A stretch of 64,000 nucleotides of DNA, from assembly GCA_024516155.1 (NCBI GenBank), contig JAJJXM010000085.1, positions 62,001 through 126,000 of the forward strand, in the 5' to 3' direction. Numbering within the stretch: the stretch's first letter is position 1; every line of letters begins with the position of its first letter. The notes beneath the pieces are model-generated. The model searched no databases, was not told where the DNA came from, and saw only the letters and a list, made by a program, of their open reading frames with translations. This document shows positions 1-10,367 of this stretch, in pieces. This stretch comes from Pyronema omphalodes. Its lineage: Eukaryota; Ascomycota; Pezizomycetes; Pezizales; Pyronemataceae. A program made the translations under genes and the position numbers.

Positions 1-575
1 GAATAATGTGCTTGTTTTTCTGGTTTTCCGACCCGGGTATCTGCGGCCGTATGCTCTGCCGCCATTACAAGTGTTTGTTCAAACGAACTTGGCGAAATTA
101 ATTGAAAGCTTTCATTGCTGATTACACCTTGACTTCGGGCCACTGACGAGGACTCGATTATTGTTTGCGACTGGCCTGAGGGTGTGACTGTCCCAGATAT
201 TTTAGTTTTCTTGGACAGCTTGTCCTGTGAAGGTTTTGACGATTGCAATATATCGCTTAGTCCTCGTTTTAGTCGATCACGTATCTTCGGGGAGTCATCC
301 GACATATTGCTATGTAATAGCAGTTCCAGGTCCTCCGTCTTGAGGGTAAGGTAGAAGCTGTTCCGCGAGAGATATTGCGTATCAACTATTGCACTTATTG
401 CATCGCAACAATATCTTTCTCGAACAGCCGGTATCGATCGCTCGCTTCTTGTGCCGTACTGATGCACCTCGGTGATGGAGTCGTTGGAATACAGTGACAG
501 AATGTCAGAAAACCGCCAGATATCTCGCTGAATATGTGGTGTGTAGGTGTCGTACGGTGCGCAATCTGTTGCTGC
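1..575 (-). CDS. Partial unrecognised protein running off the left edge
   Basis: On the minus strand one frame stays open from an in-frame TAG at 576-578 to the window edge, about 191 codons, while the other two minus frames have many stops. The translation is mixed and protein-like: an N-terminal part with aromatic and charged residues (IWRFSDILSLYSND), a Leu-rich stretch (TEDLELLLHSN), then a Ser/Lys-rich tail (KPSQDKLSKKTK) that looks disordered. No ATG occurs near the beginning, and TCTAG and CAACAG at about 565-578 could be acceptor sites, so this is probably an internal or 3' exon. I recognise no domain. It could be a host gene or a domesticated transposon fragment. The open frame is certain; its coding status is inferred from length and composition. 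Confidence 0.5.
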
Positions 576-780
576 CTAGAATTGTGAACAGCACAGAGTA
601 CTAAAACACTTTCAGCACTGTGCAGTTGCTTGGGGTTGGACGAGCCTCGTTTTTACGAGGTGCGTTTTAGAAATATCCATGCCACATGGTGTCGGACGGC
701 AGCTGAATTAACCAATCAGTATTCTTCTGCAAGGCTTTCAACGCGACCATCATCAAGCAAGAGCCAAAATGCGCTCTGTG

Positions 781-2249
781 CGGCAATGCATTTGTACATG
801 GAGGGCCAAAAGAATTTTGCCACAAAACCAACACCAGATAAATGTCGCGTGCACAACATCCAACAACTGCACTTTTGCGCACCACCACCCACCAGCCACA
901 GAACCGTTGCCTCGACCATACCACACCGCTGACTAAACCACGGAAACGCGCATTACATATAGTGGTAATCCAAATGACAAAAAATATTCTTGAGCGTAAA
1001 TCAGACAAGTGTTAAGTAAAAGACATCAAGACTATAAAGTGCAAACAACACAGTTGTCATTAAAAAAAATTGATGGACGGTTCTGCAGTGGCTGTTGAGA
1101 TAGTGGTGATTTAGATCGAACAGAATATTCTATGAGCGCAGATAAAGCAGTCTGTGCGATGAATGAATAAATATGGCGTGATGCAGGATGAGATTTTACA
1201 TTATAGCCCTAAGGATAGTAGATGAATGGAGTGGAAAATGGATTTTCTTGCTGATATTCTGAGCTATCGTAGTTTTTCCCCCATAGGGACACCACAGCAC
1301 TTATTGAAACTTCATAGAAACAACAGACTTTTCTTTTAGCAACAGAATGATGTCACGGTTGATTGCCTTGAGGAGCGGCTGCTCCATGTATATCTAATGC
1401 TTTCTTTCTTCACTGTATATATATAGTGTTATGAATCTTATGATCTAGTTGCGATCGAAGGAAGGGAAATGCGAGTCGTTTGAATGTGATTGACTGTGAA
1501 ATCATTTTTTCTCCGTGGCATCATAAGCTTTTTTTTAGGTTTTACATTTAGGGTTATTTTTTATCCACAATGCTTTGTGTGATTCTTCTGAACGCGAGAG
1601 CAATGCTAATTCTATATGTGTGATGTCTTTTTGAAAGTTTTGTGACATACATATCAAGATTGACCTATTAAAGGAGCTGAAGTGATCTTCACGGACATAA
1701 TAAGCAAGAATCTGTAGAAAAAAGACAAAATAAAGAAAAAATGAAAGCAAGAACCATACTTATGGTGACTTTATTGTTTGAACAGTACGGTCTTGATTTC
1801 TTCTCTGCCAGTGGTAAAAACAGTAATACCTCTAATTCTCTAACATCTTACTCTGAGCCCTGAACCCAAGAGAATCTCTACATTTTACTGATCATTATTT
1901 ACTTTTATACGCGCTGTTATACAAAATTTCCTATAGCATTACTGCCTTTCTATTCATTTTTCTAACTACTGTGTTATGTGCGCTTTAAAATATCGATATC
2001 ATCGATTTTATCATTGTTTTATTTGCGCTTAAAAATATTCTGTGCCATTTAGATAACAAATGTACTTGCTGCGCGCTTCCGATTTTATGGAGCGCCACAG
2101 CCTGCGGTTTAGTCAGCGGTTTTTGTGGCTTGTAGGTCATGGGTAGTGGAAAGTGCACTTGTTGGATGTTGTGCATGCGACGTGCATGGAGTGTTGGTTT
2201 TGTGGCAAAATTATTTTGGCCCTCCATGTACAAATGCATTGCTGTACGT
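781..2249. repeat. Imperfect inverted repeat, arms 781-1015 and 2005-2249
   Basis: The sequence from about 781 to 1015 reappears, diverged, in reverse complement at about 2005-2249. Both arms start at the outside with GCAATGCATTTGTACATGG and can be followed through the CAAC-rich middle to an AATATTCT...GAGCG motif. That inner motif occurs a third time at about 1105-1150 in direct orientation. The roughly 1-kb spacer is AT-rich and shows no gene. The layout fits a non-autonomous DNA transposon with long terminal inverted repeats or an inverted duplication. No target-site duplication was found, and the outer flanks are unrelated. Confidence 0.55.
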
Positions 2250-2621
2250 AGCTCGTTATTGCTTTCGTGCGTCGTTTATCCGTTTCTTCCAATAATGTAA
2301 TGATACCTTCGAGAGATGGCCATTGCGTTTGAAGAAATATGCCGTTTGTTGGTGGGAACGGTGGACTCTCGGGTAATTCCAGCTCGCTGACTGTTCCACG
2401 TCACCAGCGCTAAGAAACTTATCAATCGGCACCTTCGATTAACAGCTAGACTCGCAAGTATGCTTCTAGAAAACGACCACCCCTATGGTTCATGAAATGG
2501 TTATAAAATTGGTGCATAAATCATGTATAAATCTCAAAACTTCCCCACCAAATCATAACCTAGGTTTATTACCTGTTTACAATCTTATTGGGTATTTCTT
2601 ACAACCTATTTAATCCTCGTT
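2250..2621. other. AT-rich spacer without gene
   Basis: No open frame, RNA gene or clear repeat was seen; it only leads into the 34-bp array. Confidence 0.5.
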
Positions 2622-2930
2622 TACATTTTATTTACAACCCCACTTACAATTTGTTTATTTATTATTTACAACCTCACTTACAATTTGTTTATGTATTATT
2701 TACAACCCCACTTACAATTTGTTTATGTATTGTTTACAACCCCACTTACAATTTGTTTATTTATTATTTACAACCCCACTTAAACGTCATTCACAATTTG
2801 TTTATTTAATATTTACAACCCCACTTAAATGTCATTTACAATTTGTTTATTTATTATTTATAACTGCTATTCACAAGTCATTTACAATTTGTTTTGTCAT
2901 TGTTTACGATTTCTTTTGTTGTCATCTACA
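2622..2930. repeat. 34-bp AT-rich tandem array
   Basis: Successive ACAACCCCACTTACAATTTG units recur with a 34-bp period (for example starts at 2634 and 2668). About five are well preserved, then degenerate copies with small insertions follow, fading out near 2930. Because 34 is not a multiple of three, successive units are read in successive frames, so the apparent open frames across the array are artefacts of the repeat. Confidence 0.85.
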
Positions 2931-3680
2931 ATCTCTTCTTCTATTGTTTACGCGACTATTTACTCCACACCTTGCATTCTGTAATACCCCCATACACTGC
3001 AAAATAATCTAGCAAGTTTATTGAGTGGTGTTAATGTTTATACTCCAAGATAAACTGGCAAAATAACTGTAGTTTGATTTACAGACGAGGATCATTGATA
3101 ATAAGGAATTCCATCAATTTCTGTGAGGTAAGTCGAACAGGAATGAGAACTCACTAAGTCAGCAGGATCCGAAGCCTTTCGGAACAGCCTATATCAATCA
3201 GCATTTTTCTGTTCTCTCTGTCAATATTTCGCCTTACAAACCTCATTGATCAGTCTTTCACAGCTTCAACGATAGAAATCTGCAATGGTTGTGTATTTTC
3301 AATAGATGGCGGGTTCGCATCTGCGAACTCAGGATGGGAATTCGTGAGGAATTGACCGAATGCTGAAGATATAGGGAGCCTGTTGAGAATCTGAAAGCCT
3401 GTCTTCAGCGAAAAATCTGGACTAGGCTGGACATTTTCAAGGTCGAAAAGGCGCTAAAATGCAAGCTAGTATACCATAGTGTCCCCCCACTCCGTCTTCC
3501 TGGACTCCACCTGAATGGAATTCCCGGTTCTCCTTCCTTGCCAACCTCAGCTCTTCCATACAAGCTAATCTCCATCGATCCCAGTCCTACACTGCTCCCC
3601 TGCGCTCACCTACCCAGGGAGATAACTAGCTGTTGCGATCACATTCCCTATACTCTTACCCTGCATAGCTGATAATGCTG
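2931..3680. other. No recognisable gene
   Basis: No open frame, repeat or element end worth naming. A pyrimidine-rich stretch (about 3480-3660) precedes the possible start codon at 3682 and could be promoter or 5' leader. Confidence 0.4.
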
Positions 3681-3681
3681 T

Positions 3682-5451
3682 ATGTCGGACGAAATAAAAG
3701 GGGAAATGCCGGAGGAAGTAAAAGTTGTCTATGAGGTGGTTCTGAATGACGCACGGAAAAAAATCGATATACTTCTATACAAGAATTTGTGGGATTTTTT
3801 GTTTGCAATGAGCACCAATATTTGTTAAGAAATACAGGTGCGGCTTGGTGAGCAGGCAAATGATTATCATGAGGATTTGTTTTATTCCATGTCACGTTCG
3901 AATTGCAAAATCAATATGATAACCCATGGCCATTTTTTTTTTGTTTTTGTCTCAGGGCGACATTCCGTCCATTTGATGGAATGCAATGTAGAATTCACCG
4001 AAGCCTCCTTGTATGGTCGGTTTAAATTAACATCATTTGCAATGGATGGGACCATTTGCCGAATGCCGAGAGTTTTTATGCAACAGGCCGTTATATCTTC
4101 TGGCTTTATAACTGAGATGGATTAAACCTTGAATAACCTGCCCGGTGCATAAAGATTTTGGTGGGGCATGGTTATAACATATGCAATTTGTATGGCAGAC
4201 ATGTACCATAGGGCACTCCTTGGTTCTGGAGAGCGGAACGCATTTCGTGCTAGCTAGGGCTTTGAAGATGATGATTGGGCGTTTCAATCTCCAACTCAAT
4301 TCACAAATGCATGAGTGTATGTATCTTCGAGATTCGTTTAAAATCTCTCAGGCAGATTTCAGCTGTCCCCATGTGCCCCGGTTTGTCGGACGACTTGCAG
4401 GAAAGCGTGTTTTCATCGCATGCGCTGGATTACACTCGCCAAAGGAAAGTCTGATCTCGCAATGTAGTCTGAATATACGTGTGGGATAAAAAGTAGTTCA
4501 CCGCCTCGCTTCTGGGAAGACTTCATCTTTGCCTGTGTCTTCGTCCTTATCCTTTTACTTTGAAGAACATTGTACGCGTTCATCACTCTAGGCGTCTATG
4601 GAGTTAGAAGTCGCTGTCGGACATTCAATTGCGGAAGATACACCAACTTTATTAGATGTATTGATTGGCAAAATTCGGCACGCAGTGAAATCAGAGTCCG
4701 ACTTGGTCAAGGCACTTGAATGCAGTAGAGAACACGAGGTATGTGACAACATATGTGCGAAAGATGCTGTGAAGGGAGGTCCTCATTCGATCGCTTTCCA
4801 GGATAAACCCACGATAATTGCGTAAGGGGCAACTTTTCTTCAACCCCTAAACCTGTGATATTCTGGGTGCCACTCCACATGCTAACACAATCAATCTAGA
4901 TTTCGCACAGACACTTTTACGGCAGACATATTTGGGATTTTATATAATGATTTTCCGCAGCTTCATCATTTTAAAATCATACTTCCTGGGTTCCCGGGAA
5001 AAAAGAGTAACTTTCTTACGGTCGATTAGGAGTCTCGTTGTTACAACAAGCCACTTCAGTGCCCATGTGATTCTACTTTTGATGCTGTAGATGATTGTGG
5101 TAAGTGTCATGCAAGCATTTATTCCAGTGGGATTGTTACGTTGATACATAGAATCCTGCCTAATGATGTTTGTTGAAAGGGTGGAAATGCCACGAGCTTC
5201 TAAGTACACATTACGCCGAGAAAACCATCCGAGACAATCAAGGCAACTCTCCAGACCATACACCAGGAGCCACCAACATTCCAGAAATAGTATTTCTCCC
5301 ATACCCTCAAAATCCATATCTCGACCCAAAACAAGCGAGGGACGGAATCAAATATCAAGAGCACGTATTCACGCCCCAACAATGCAAGTCCTACTTTCTT
5401 TCCAATGAGCAGTGTCACGAACCGCTAAGGATATGCTTCTGGGAGGGATTG
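3682..5451 (+). pseudogene. Possible intron-rich host gene or relic, unrecognised
   Basis: Several exon-like pieces occur in order on the plus strand. An ATG at 3682 opens a charged 48-codon frame (starts MSDEIKGEMPEEVKVVYEVV) ending near a CAG acceptor at about 3836. A strong pyrimidine tract with CAG ends at about 3956. An exon at about 4589-4737 (contains TPTLLDVLIGKIRHAVKSES) lies between a CTCTAG acceptor and a GAG|GTATGT donor. TGCTAAC with an AG follows at about 4880-4899. Beyond it a frame reading FRTDTFTADIFGILYNDFPQ needs a different phase, a GTAAGT donor lies near 5096, and a last open stretch runs at about 5170-5451. The splice signals are good individually, but I cannot join them into one clean frame, so the locus may be decayed or wrongly phased by me. 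No domain is recognised. Confidence 0.28.
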
Positions 5452-5485
5452 TAACCACAGCCGGGCTGTGGTTCGTAGGCGTGAC
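5412..5485. repeat. Short element-like palindrome with internal hairpin
   Basis: TGTCACG at 5412-5418 pairs with CGTGACA at 5479-5485, and inside them AACCACAGC and GCTGTGGTT (about 5455-5475) form a 9-bp hairpin with a 3-nt loop. The TGTCA/TGACA ends match those of the gypsy LTRs in this window, so it may be a remnant of LTR termini rather than a regulatory site. Confidence 0.35.
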
Positions 5486-5500
5486 ATTGGGGATGGCTTA

Positions 5501-6161
5501 TGTCACGGTTAGGGTTTAAGCGAGGGGATGTAGTTAGGGTTTAGGCGAGGGAACGAAGGGGGTGAAGCTCGGGATGGAATGAGGAGGGTTTCCTCTATGT
5601 TTGGAATGGGGTTTCATATATGTGTGGAATTATGTCTTGGATTATGTTTGAATTATGTTTTGCTTTTTTTTTGCCTGCAATTTGTATATGTTTCTTATCT
5701 TGTTTTATTTAGGTTTGGGGTCACGATGGGACGAAGGGTGTCTCATGATGGATTGGCTATCTGCGGGACAGATGAGTTGGGAAATCACATCAGCACAGGA
5801 ATGAAGGTATAAGAAGGGGCATTTGTATTTCATTAGTTTAGTACACAATCAATTATCTATCTACACAATCCCATTTACATGCTGAAGTCTCATCATTCCA
5901 CCAGTGAACACAAACCCAGCCCATGTCCCACCTCCGTACCCATTCCATCTACTCACCCATCCCAGCTACTCACCCATTCCCCAACGAATAACCATCCCCG
6001 ACGTCCATACTAAAGGCAACGCTGCAGGGATATCCTGTGTACGAGGTGAGTACTGCCTGAGCCCGTGACTAACGTATCAAGAAGTCCAGAGCCGAACCCG
6101 GTTGCATAGCAGTCCGACCGTTGTATAGCCTGTCATCCGCGTGTAGCTGTCAGTTCTGACA
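5501..6161 (+). repeat. LTR of gypsy element GyG
   Basis: The block begins TGTCACGG and ends TGACA, the same termini as the GyT LTR, and is followed 3' by a gag-like frame. A TATAAG box at 5808-5813 lies about 38 nt before CAATCAA (5846-5852). The seven bases TTGATTG at 6163-6169, just inside the LTR end, are its exact complement, which fits self-primed reverse transcription starting near the transcript 5' end. The second LTR is not in the window. LTR limits are inferred from termini only. Confidence 0.45.
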
Positions 6162-6273
6162 TTTGATTGCGTCCTCCGAACGACACCCGATACAACCAAA
6201 GGAAGCACGAAGGGCTTCAAACAGTAAACACAATAACAAATAAGAAACCACCAGTACCGTCGATCCGTTCCGA

Positions 6274-6918
6274 TTGCAAGAGCTGAGCGAGGTCATCGAA
6301 AGGGAAGCCACCGGCCCAGCGAGCCCAGTAACCCCCGAGCACCTATCCCGCCCGCAAACTCCGGATTCACCGGGACCGGCACAGATCCCCGAGAACCTAG
6401 GATCATCAATGGCCTCCCAGCAAGGAACGAGTGGTATAACACCACCCTCGGTGGTGATGACCCTGTACCAACTCCAAGAATTGTTCCAACAACTCACCTA
6501 CCGACCCTCCCCGACCAGTAACCCCAAGGTTGAGGACCCCAAACTGTACCACGGCAAGCGGACAAAGCTTCAGGCCTTCCTGACCCACTGCGAATTGAAG
6601 TACAACTGTGAACCAAACTGATTCGATGGTGACATTAAACGGGTCAACTACGCCAGTTCGCGGTGTGGGGGAAATGCGTGGTCATGGATTGAACCCTTCA
6701 TCGAGAAGGGAAAGAGCACGTAGACCACCTGGGAGGCGTTCAAGACTGCCGTGTCCAGGGCATTTGGAGAGGCGGATTCAAGGGAGGTGGCTAGAAGGAA
6801 ATTCAAGAATGTACGTAAAGGGAATCGGCCCGCCCCAGCATACTGGGCTGAATTCCAGAGAATTATCGCGGACCTGCGATATAACGACGAGATCTACATT
6901 GATCAGTTCAGTGATGGA
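6274..6918 (+). pseudogene. GyG gag fragment (Ty3/gypsy capsid type)
   Basis: The frame encodes a proline-rich leader and then a capsid-like segment; the first good ATG is at 6409. It contains EDPKLYHGKRTKLQAFLTHC, and after a frame change near 6619 continues through WEAFKTAVSRAFGEAD and FQRIIADLRYNDE, the usual order in retrotransposon Gag. The frame is broken at about 6619 and again by a TAG at about 6721. It is then cut at 6918 by the left LTR of GyA before any zinc knuckle or pol. It is not the same subfamily as GyA/GyT, whose gag has an FDGSNREDLRRFVSLLR motif. Assignment is by motif order, without a search. Confidence 0.6.
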
Positions 6919-7455
6919 TGTCAGGGAACTAGGAACGGACGTTCGAAGAACACACTGAACACTACCGGCAGGGGCAAACTACGCGGGTTCCGGGATACGG
7001 GAACGGAAGGACAAGGACCGAAGTGCATGACAGACGGACGGCACACGAGGCAAGGACAGTGACAAGGACAAGAATGACGTGAGACTTGAGAAGAGGAGTC
7101 TTCATTTAAAGGACAAGGGAAAAACAAGACGTTCGATGGAGAACTCAACGACGGGGAGGCAAGCCTCCTTATGTACAAGGGGCGGCCAGCACTCTTGCTG
7201 GGCCATCATCCAACATCGCTACATGACAGCTTCCGTTCTCCATCATTTCACCTGCGACGCCACAGCTCTCCAGCTCATGCTACGTCATCCATCATCAGTC
7301 AGTCTATCAACAACAACGGCACGGCACACACAACACACAACACACAACGACAACACAACACAACACGGCAAGACAACGGCATGGCGTCGACAACAACAAC
7401 GACAACACAATGATGACCCAACAACATAACGGCTCGTCAGCCGTGTGTCGTGACA
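6919..7455 (-). repeat. GyA 3' LTR (left)
   Basis: On the plus strand it reads TGTCAGGGAACTAGG...GTCGTGACA. It retains the hairpin and the ACGTTCGAT self-primer complement. The polyadenylation signal seen in sister LTRs as TTTATT (reverse of AATAAA) is changed to CATTTAAAGG here. A C-rich polypurine-tract complement (GTACCCCCCCG) follows directly at 7456. Confidence 0.85.
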
Positions 7456-7468
7456 GTACCCCCCCGTT

Positions 7469-9570
7469 AGGCTCGAGTTCCTACCAGAGGAGAAGGTTTG
7501 TGTGGGTATAACTGGTGGAATTTCTCAGCGGCCTCAGTTTCGGATAGGTTCGTTTCCGGTTCCCATGTTGGAGAGTCATGGCTGGTCCACTTGACGAGGT
7601 ACTGCAGGTTTCCTCTTGACCAACGGCTATCCAGAATTTAATCGACGAACCATTCTTCTTTGCCGTCTTCTGCAACCGGTAGGGGCGGTGGGATGATCTG
7701 GCCGGGGAGGGGGTCCGAAGGGGCTGGGTTTAGTAGGGACACGGGGAAGGTCCTGTCATGTTTCATTGTCTCCGGTATGTCCAATTCGTAGGCGTGGGAT
7801 CCAATGGGCCGAACCACGGTGAAGGGGCCTAGGTGTCTGTTTTCTAGTTTCTTTGAGGGGCGGCGGGTTTTGAGGTTGCGGGCGTCCAGCCATACCAGGT
7901 CTCCTGGGTTGAAGACCGGCGCGGGGAGTCGGGAATTGTCGGCGGCCTCAACGTGGCGGGCTTGTGCGTATTTCATTTCAGAGCGTAAAACGTTATGGAT
8001 GTGCGACATCCTTTCCGCTACCTCGTTTGCTCTCACTTCTTCAGGGTTGTCTGTCCTGATTTCCAATTCGAAGGAGCATTTGCGGTGTCGGCCGTATACG
8101 GCGTAGAACGGGGACAGCGACGTCGTATCTGATACTTGGTTATTTGCGGCAAATTCTGCCAGTGGTAAAAATTTCTTCCAGTCGTCTTGTAGATAACAGA
8201 CGTACGCGCGGAGATATTGCTCCGTAACCGCATTATTCTTTCTGTTGGGCCATTGCTCTGGGGGTGCAAAGCCATGCTCGTGGCAATCTCGGTACCCATG
8301 TAATTTGCCAGGTGTTTCCCAAAGTGGGCAACAAATTGCGGGCCGCGGTCGGACACTACTTTGTCTGGCAGACCGTGCAGTTTGAATACGTTTTCCAGGA
8401 AGAGTTGCGCGAAGCCTTCCGTGTCTATCATGGTGTCACAGGGCACTAAGTGCCGCTGTTGCGTGAGTCGGCAAACGATCGCACATATTGCGTCGAAGCC
8501 TTCTGATATCGGGAGTCCAGTAACAAAGTCCACAGATATGTTCTGCCACGGGTGGTGCGGAACCGGTAGGGGTTTCAAGGTTCCATAGGGTGCGTGGCGG
8601 GTTGCTTTCGTTCTTTTACAGATGTGGCAATTTCGGACGAACTGGTCCACATCTTTTGACATCGAAGGCCAGTAATAATTTCTGGCAAGGAGTTCGAAAG
8701 ACTTTGCACGGCCCGGGTGTCCCATGGTGGGGGGGTCGTGGTGATCTCGTAGTAATTTTAGTCGTAGTTTGTCCAGTTCAGGGAAATAGAGGCAGTTTCG
8801 ATAGTACAATCTGTTTTCCAACACGGAGCAGTCGGCGAGTGATATGTCCTTACAGATTTGCGTCCCATCCTCCAGCATTCCCAACACTCGGTTTGGGAAT
8901 GAATCTGTCTTGTATCCCTCCTTAAACAGGAGGTCCACCTCGGAGGGTGCAAGTCTCATGGGCGGGGTCATGCACAATTGGATATTTTGTGGCTTTAGGA
9001 CAGCTTGTTGATTCGCTAGTATACGCTCGTCTCCTTCTCCCGGGAGGTCGGCGGCTCGTCTCGTCAGGGCGTCCGGTTTCCCTCCCAACGTTCCAGGTCG
9101 GTAGGTGATAACAATGTTGAACCGAGACAGGAATTCGGACCAGCGTGCTTGTCGTCTGTTTAGTAGCTTTGTTGTCATAAAGTATTCGAGCTTCTTGTGG
9201 TCTGTCAATACTTTTATCGGGAAGGCGGAGCCCTCCAAGTGGGGACGCCATTCCTCGAAGCATCGAACTATTGCCAGTAGTTCTTTGTCATAGATCTCAT
9301 AGTTGCATTCCGCCGGGGAATGCTTCTTGGAATAAAACGCGACGGGATGTAACACGTTATCGTCGTCATATTGTGATAATACTCCAGCAGACACAGAGTC
9401 AGATGCGTCTGTTTCTACTACAATCGGTTTCTCGTAGTCGAAGTGCTTGAGAATTGGTGCTGATGTAAATGCGTTCTTCAGTCGGTCGAAGGCGCTTTGC
9501 TGGTCTTTACCCCAGGTAAAAGGGATTGCTTTGCCATCTTGCTTTTTGGTCAAAGCTGTTAGAGGGGAGA
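7469..9570 (-). pseudogene. GyA pol, 3' part: RNase H, integrase, chromodomain
   Basis: This is the C-terminal half of a chromovirus Pol, interrupted at 9570 by GyT inside the RT connection/RNase H region (PLTALTKKQDGK). RNase H motifs (ETDASD, TDHKKLEYF), the integrase zinc finger and the core are recognisable. The sequence has lost part of the HPQTDGQTERIN motif (reads HPQSNGPTERI), shifts frame near 8240, and has a TGA-type stop after EEWFVD near 7638, before the chromodomain core. Without these breaks it would match GyT Pol along its length. It is non-functional. Confidence 0.85.
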
Positions 9571-10080
9571 TGTCACGGCACACGGCTGACGAGCCGTTGT
9601 GTTGTTGCGTCATCATTGTGTTGGTGTTGTTGTCTTGCTGTGTTGTGTTGTGTTGTCGTTGTGTTGTTGTGTGTGCCGTGCCGTTGTTGTTGATAGACTG
9701 ACTGATGATGGATGACGTAGCATGAGCTGGAGAGCTGTGGCGTCGCAGGTGAAATGATGGAGAACGGAAGCTGTCATGTAGCGATGTTGGATGACGGCCC
9801 AGCAAGAGTGCTGGCCGCCCCTTTGTACATAAGGAGGCTTGCCTCCCCGTTGTTGAGTTCTCCATCGAACGTCTTGTGTCTTTCCCTTGTCCTTAATAAA
9901 GACTTCTCCTTTCAGTCCCACGTCATTCTTGTCCTTGTCACTGTCCCTGTTTCGTGTGCCGTCCGTCTGCCGTGCACTTCGGTCCTTGTCCTTCCGTTCC
10001 CCATCCCGGAACCCGCCTAGTCCCCCCTTGCCGGTAGTGATCAGTGTGTTCTTCAAACGTCCGTTCCTAGTTCCCCGACA
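9571..10080 (+). repeat. GyT 5' LTR
   Basis: TGTCACGG to CCCGACA. U3 is rich in GTTGT/TTGTG runs. A TATA-like GTACATAAGG (9825-9834) is followed by a 6-bp hairpin (9833-9846), the self-primer ATCGAACGT (9864-9872) and AATAAA (9895-9900). This suggests that transcription starts near 9860 and that R is short. Confidence 0.92.
9825..9900 (+). promoter_or_regulatory. GyT LTR promoter core, hairpin and polyadenylation signal
   Basis: GTACATAAGG (TATA-like) lies 30-38 nt before ATCGAACGT. GGAGGC-TT-GCCTCC (9833-9846) is a perfect 6-bp stem with a 2-nt loop, kept in every LTR of the family including the decayed GyA ones. AATAAA follows at 9895-9900. The start site is inferred from TATA spacing and from the self-priming complement. 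Confidence 0.6.
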
Positions 10081-10095
10081 TTACGTTCGATCTGA
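10081..10095 (+). promoter_or_regulatory. GyT primer-binding site, self-priming type
   Basis: The first internal bases are TTACGTTCGAT and do not begin with TGG, so a normal tRNA 3' end (CCA) cannot pair here. Instead ACGTTCGAT (10083-10091) is the exact complement of ATCGAACGT in the LTR (9864-9872), near the expected 5' end of the transcript. This is the arrangement known for Tf1/sushi-type elements, where the mRNA 5' end is cleaved and primes minus-strand synthesis. GyB keeps the same 9 bases; GyA has one mismatch. Confidence 0.7.
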
Positions 10096-10115
10096 TAATT
10101 ATTCGACCAACACGC

Positions 10116-10367
10116 ATGAACCCCACCGGTTCTGCTTGGACACACGCCTTGAAACAAGCCCTGGAAACTCACACCCTAAACGAGACCTTCGGGATTTCCG
10201 ACCGATTCGCTAGCGCAGTGCGACGAACCATCCGAAGAGCAGAAGATCACTGCTACCTTGTGGTCCGCTGGGAACTCCGGGATTATACTTACCAGGAGCA
10301 CGTCCGTTACACCATCCGACTTAAGCCGATCCTCCGAGACCGCCAGCATGCACGTTCAACTCATTGA
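10116..10367 (+). CDS. GyT ORF0, small conserved protein upstream of gag
   Basis: The first ATG after the primer-binding site opens an 83-codon frame starting MNPTGSAWTHALKQALETHT, then a basic stretch (RRTIRRAEDH), a hydrophobic strand-like CYLVVRWEL, and a Tyr/Arg-rich end. The same protein (80 aa) is present in GyB and GyA, and a diverged one (76 aa, begins MNNVAW, with YLAILW at the matching place) in GyC, always between primer site and gag. In GyB and GyA its stop lies just after the gag ATG (pattern ATGCACxTTAA); here the TAA is changed to TCA, adding three codons. I recognise no domain. The overlap suggests that gag is translated by termination-reinitiation after ORF0. Confidence 0.65.
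   Translation: MNPTGSAWTHALKQALETHTLNETFGISDRFASAVRRTIRRAEDHCYLVVRWELRDYTYQEHVRYTIRLKPILRDRQHARSTH

Noticed and set aside
2588..3012. Tyr/Phe-rich membrane-like proteins
   Set aside because: Products of the 34-bp and related repeats in rotating frames.
5501..5560. TTAGGGTTT words as an internal telomere
   Set aside because: Only scattered single words inside an LTR-like block, not a tandem array.
8033..9865. 610-codon minus-strand frame as one gene
   Set aside because: Its N-terminal part is the reverse strand of the GyT LTR fused by insertion to GyA pol; it is a junction artefact.
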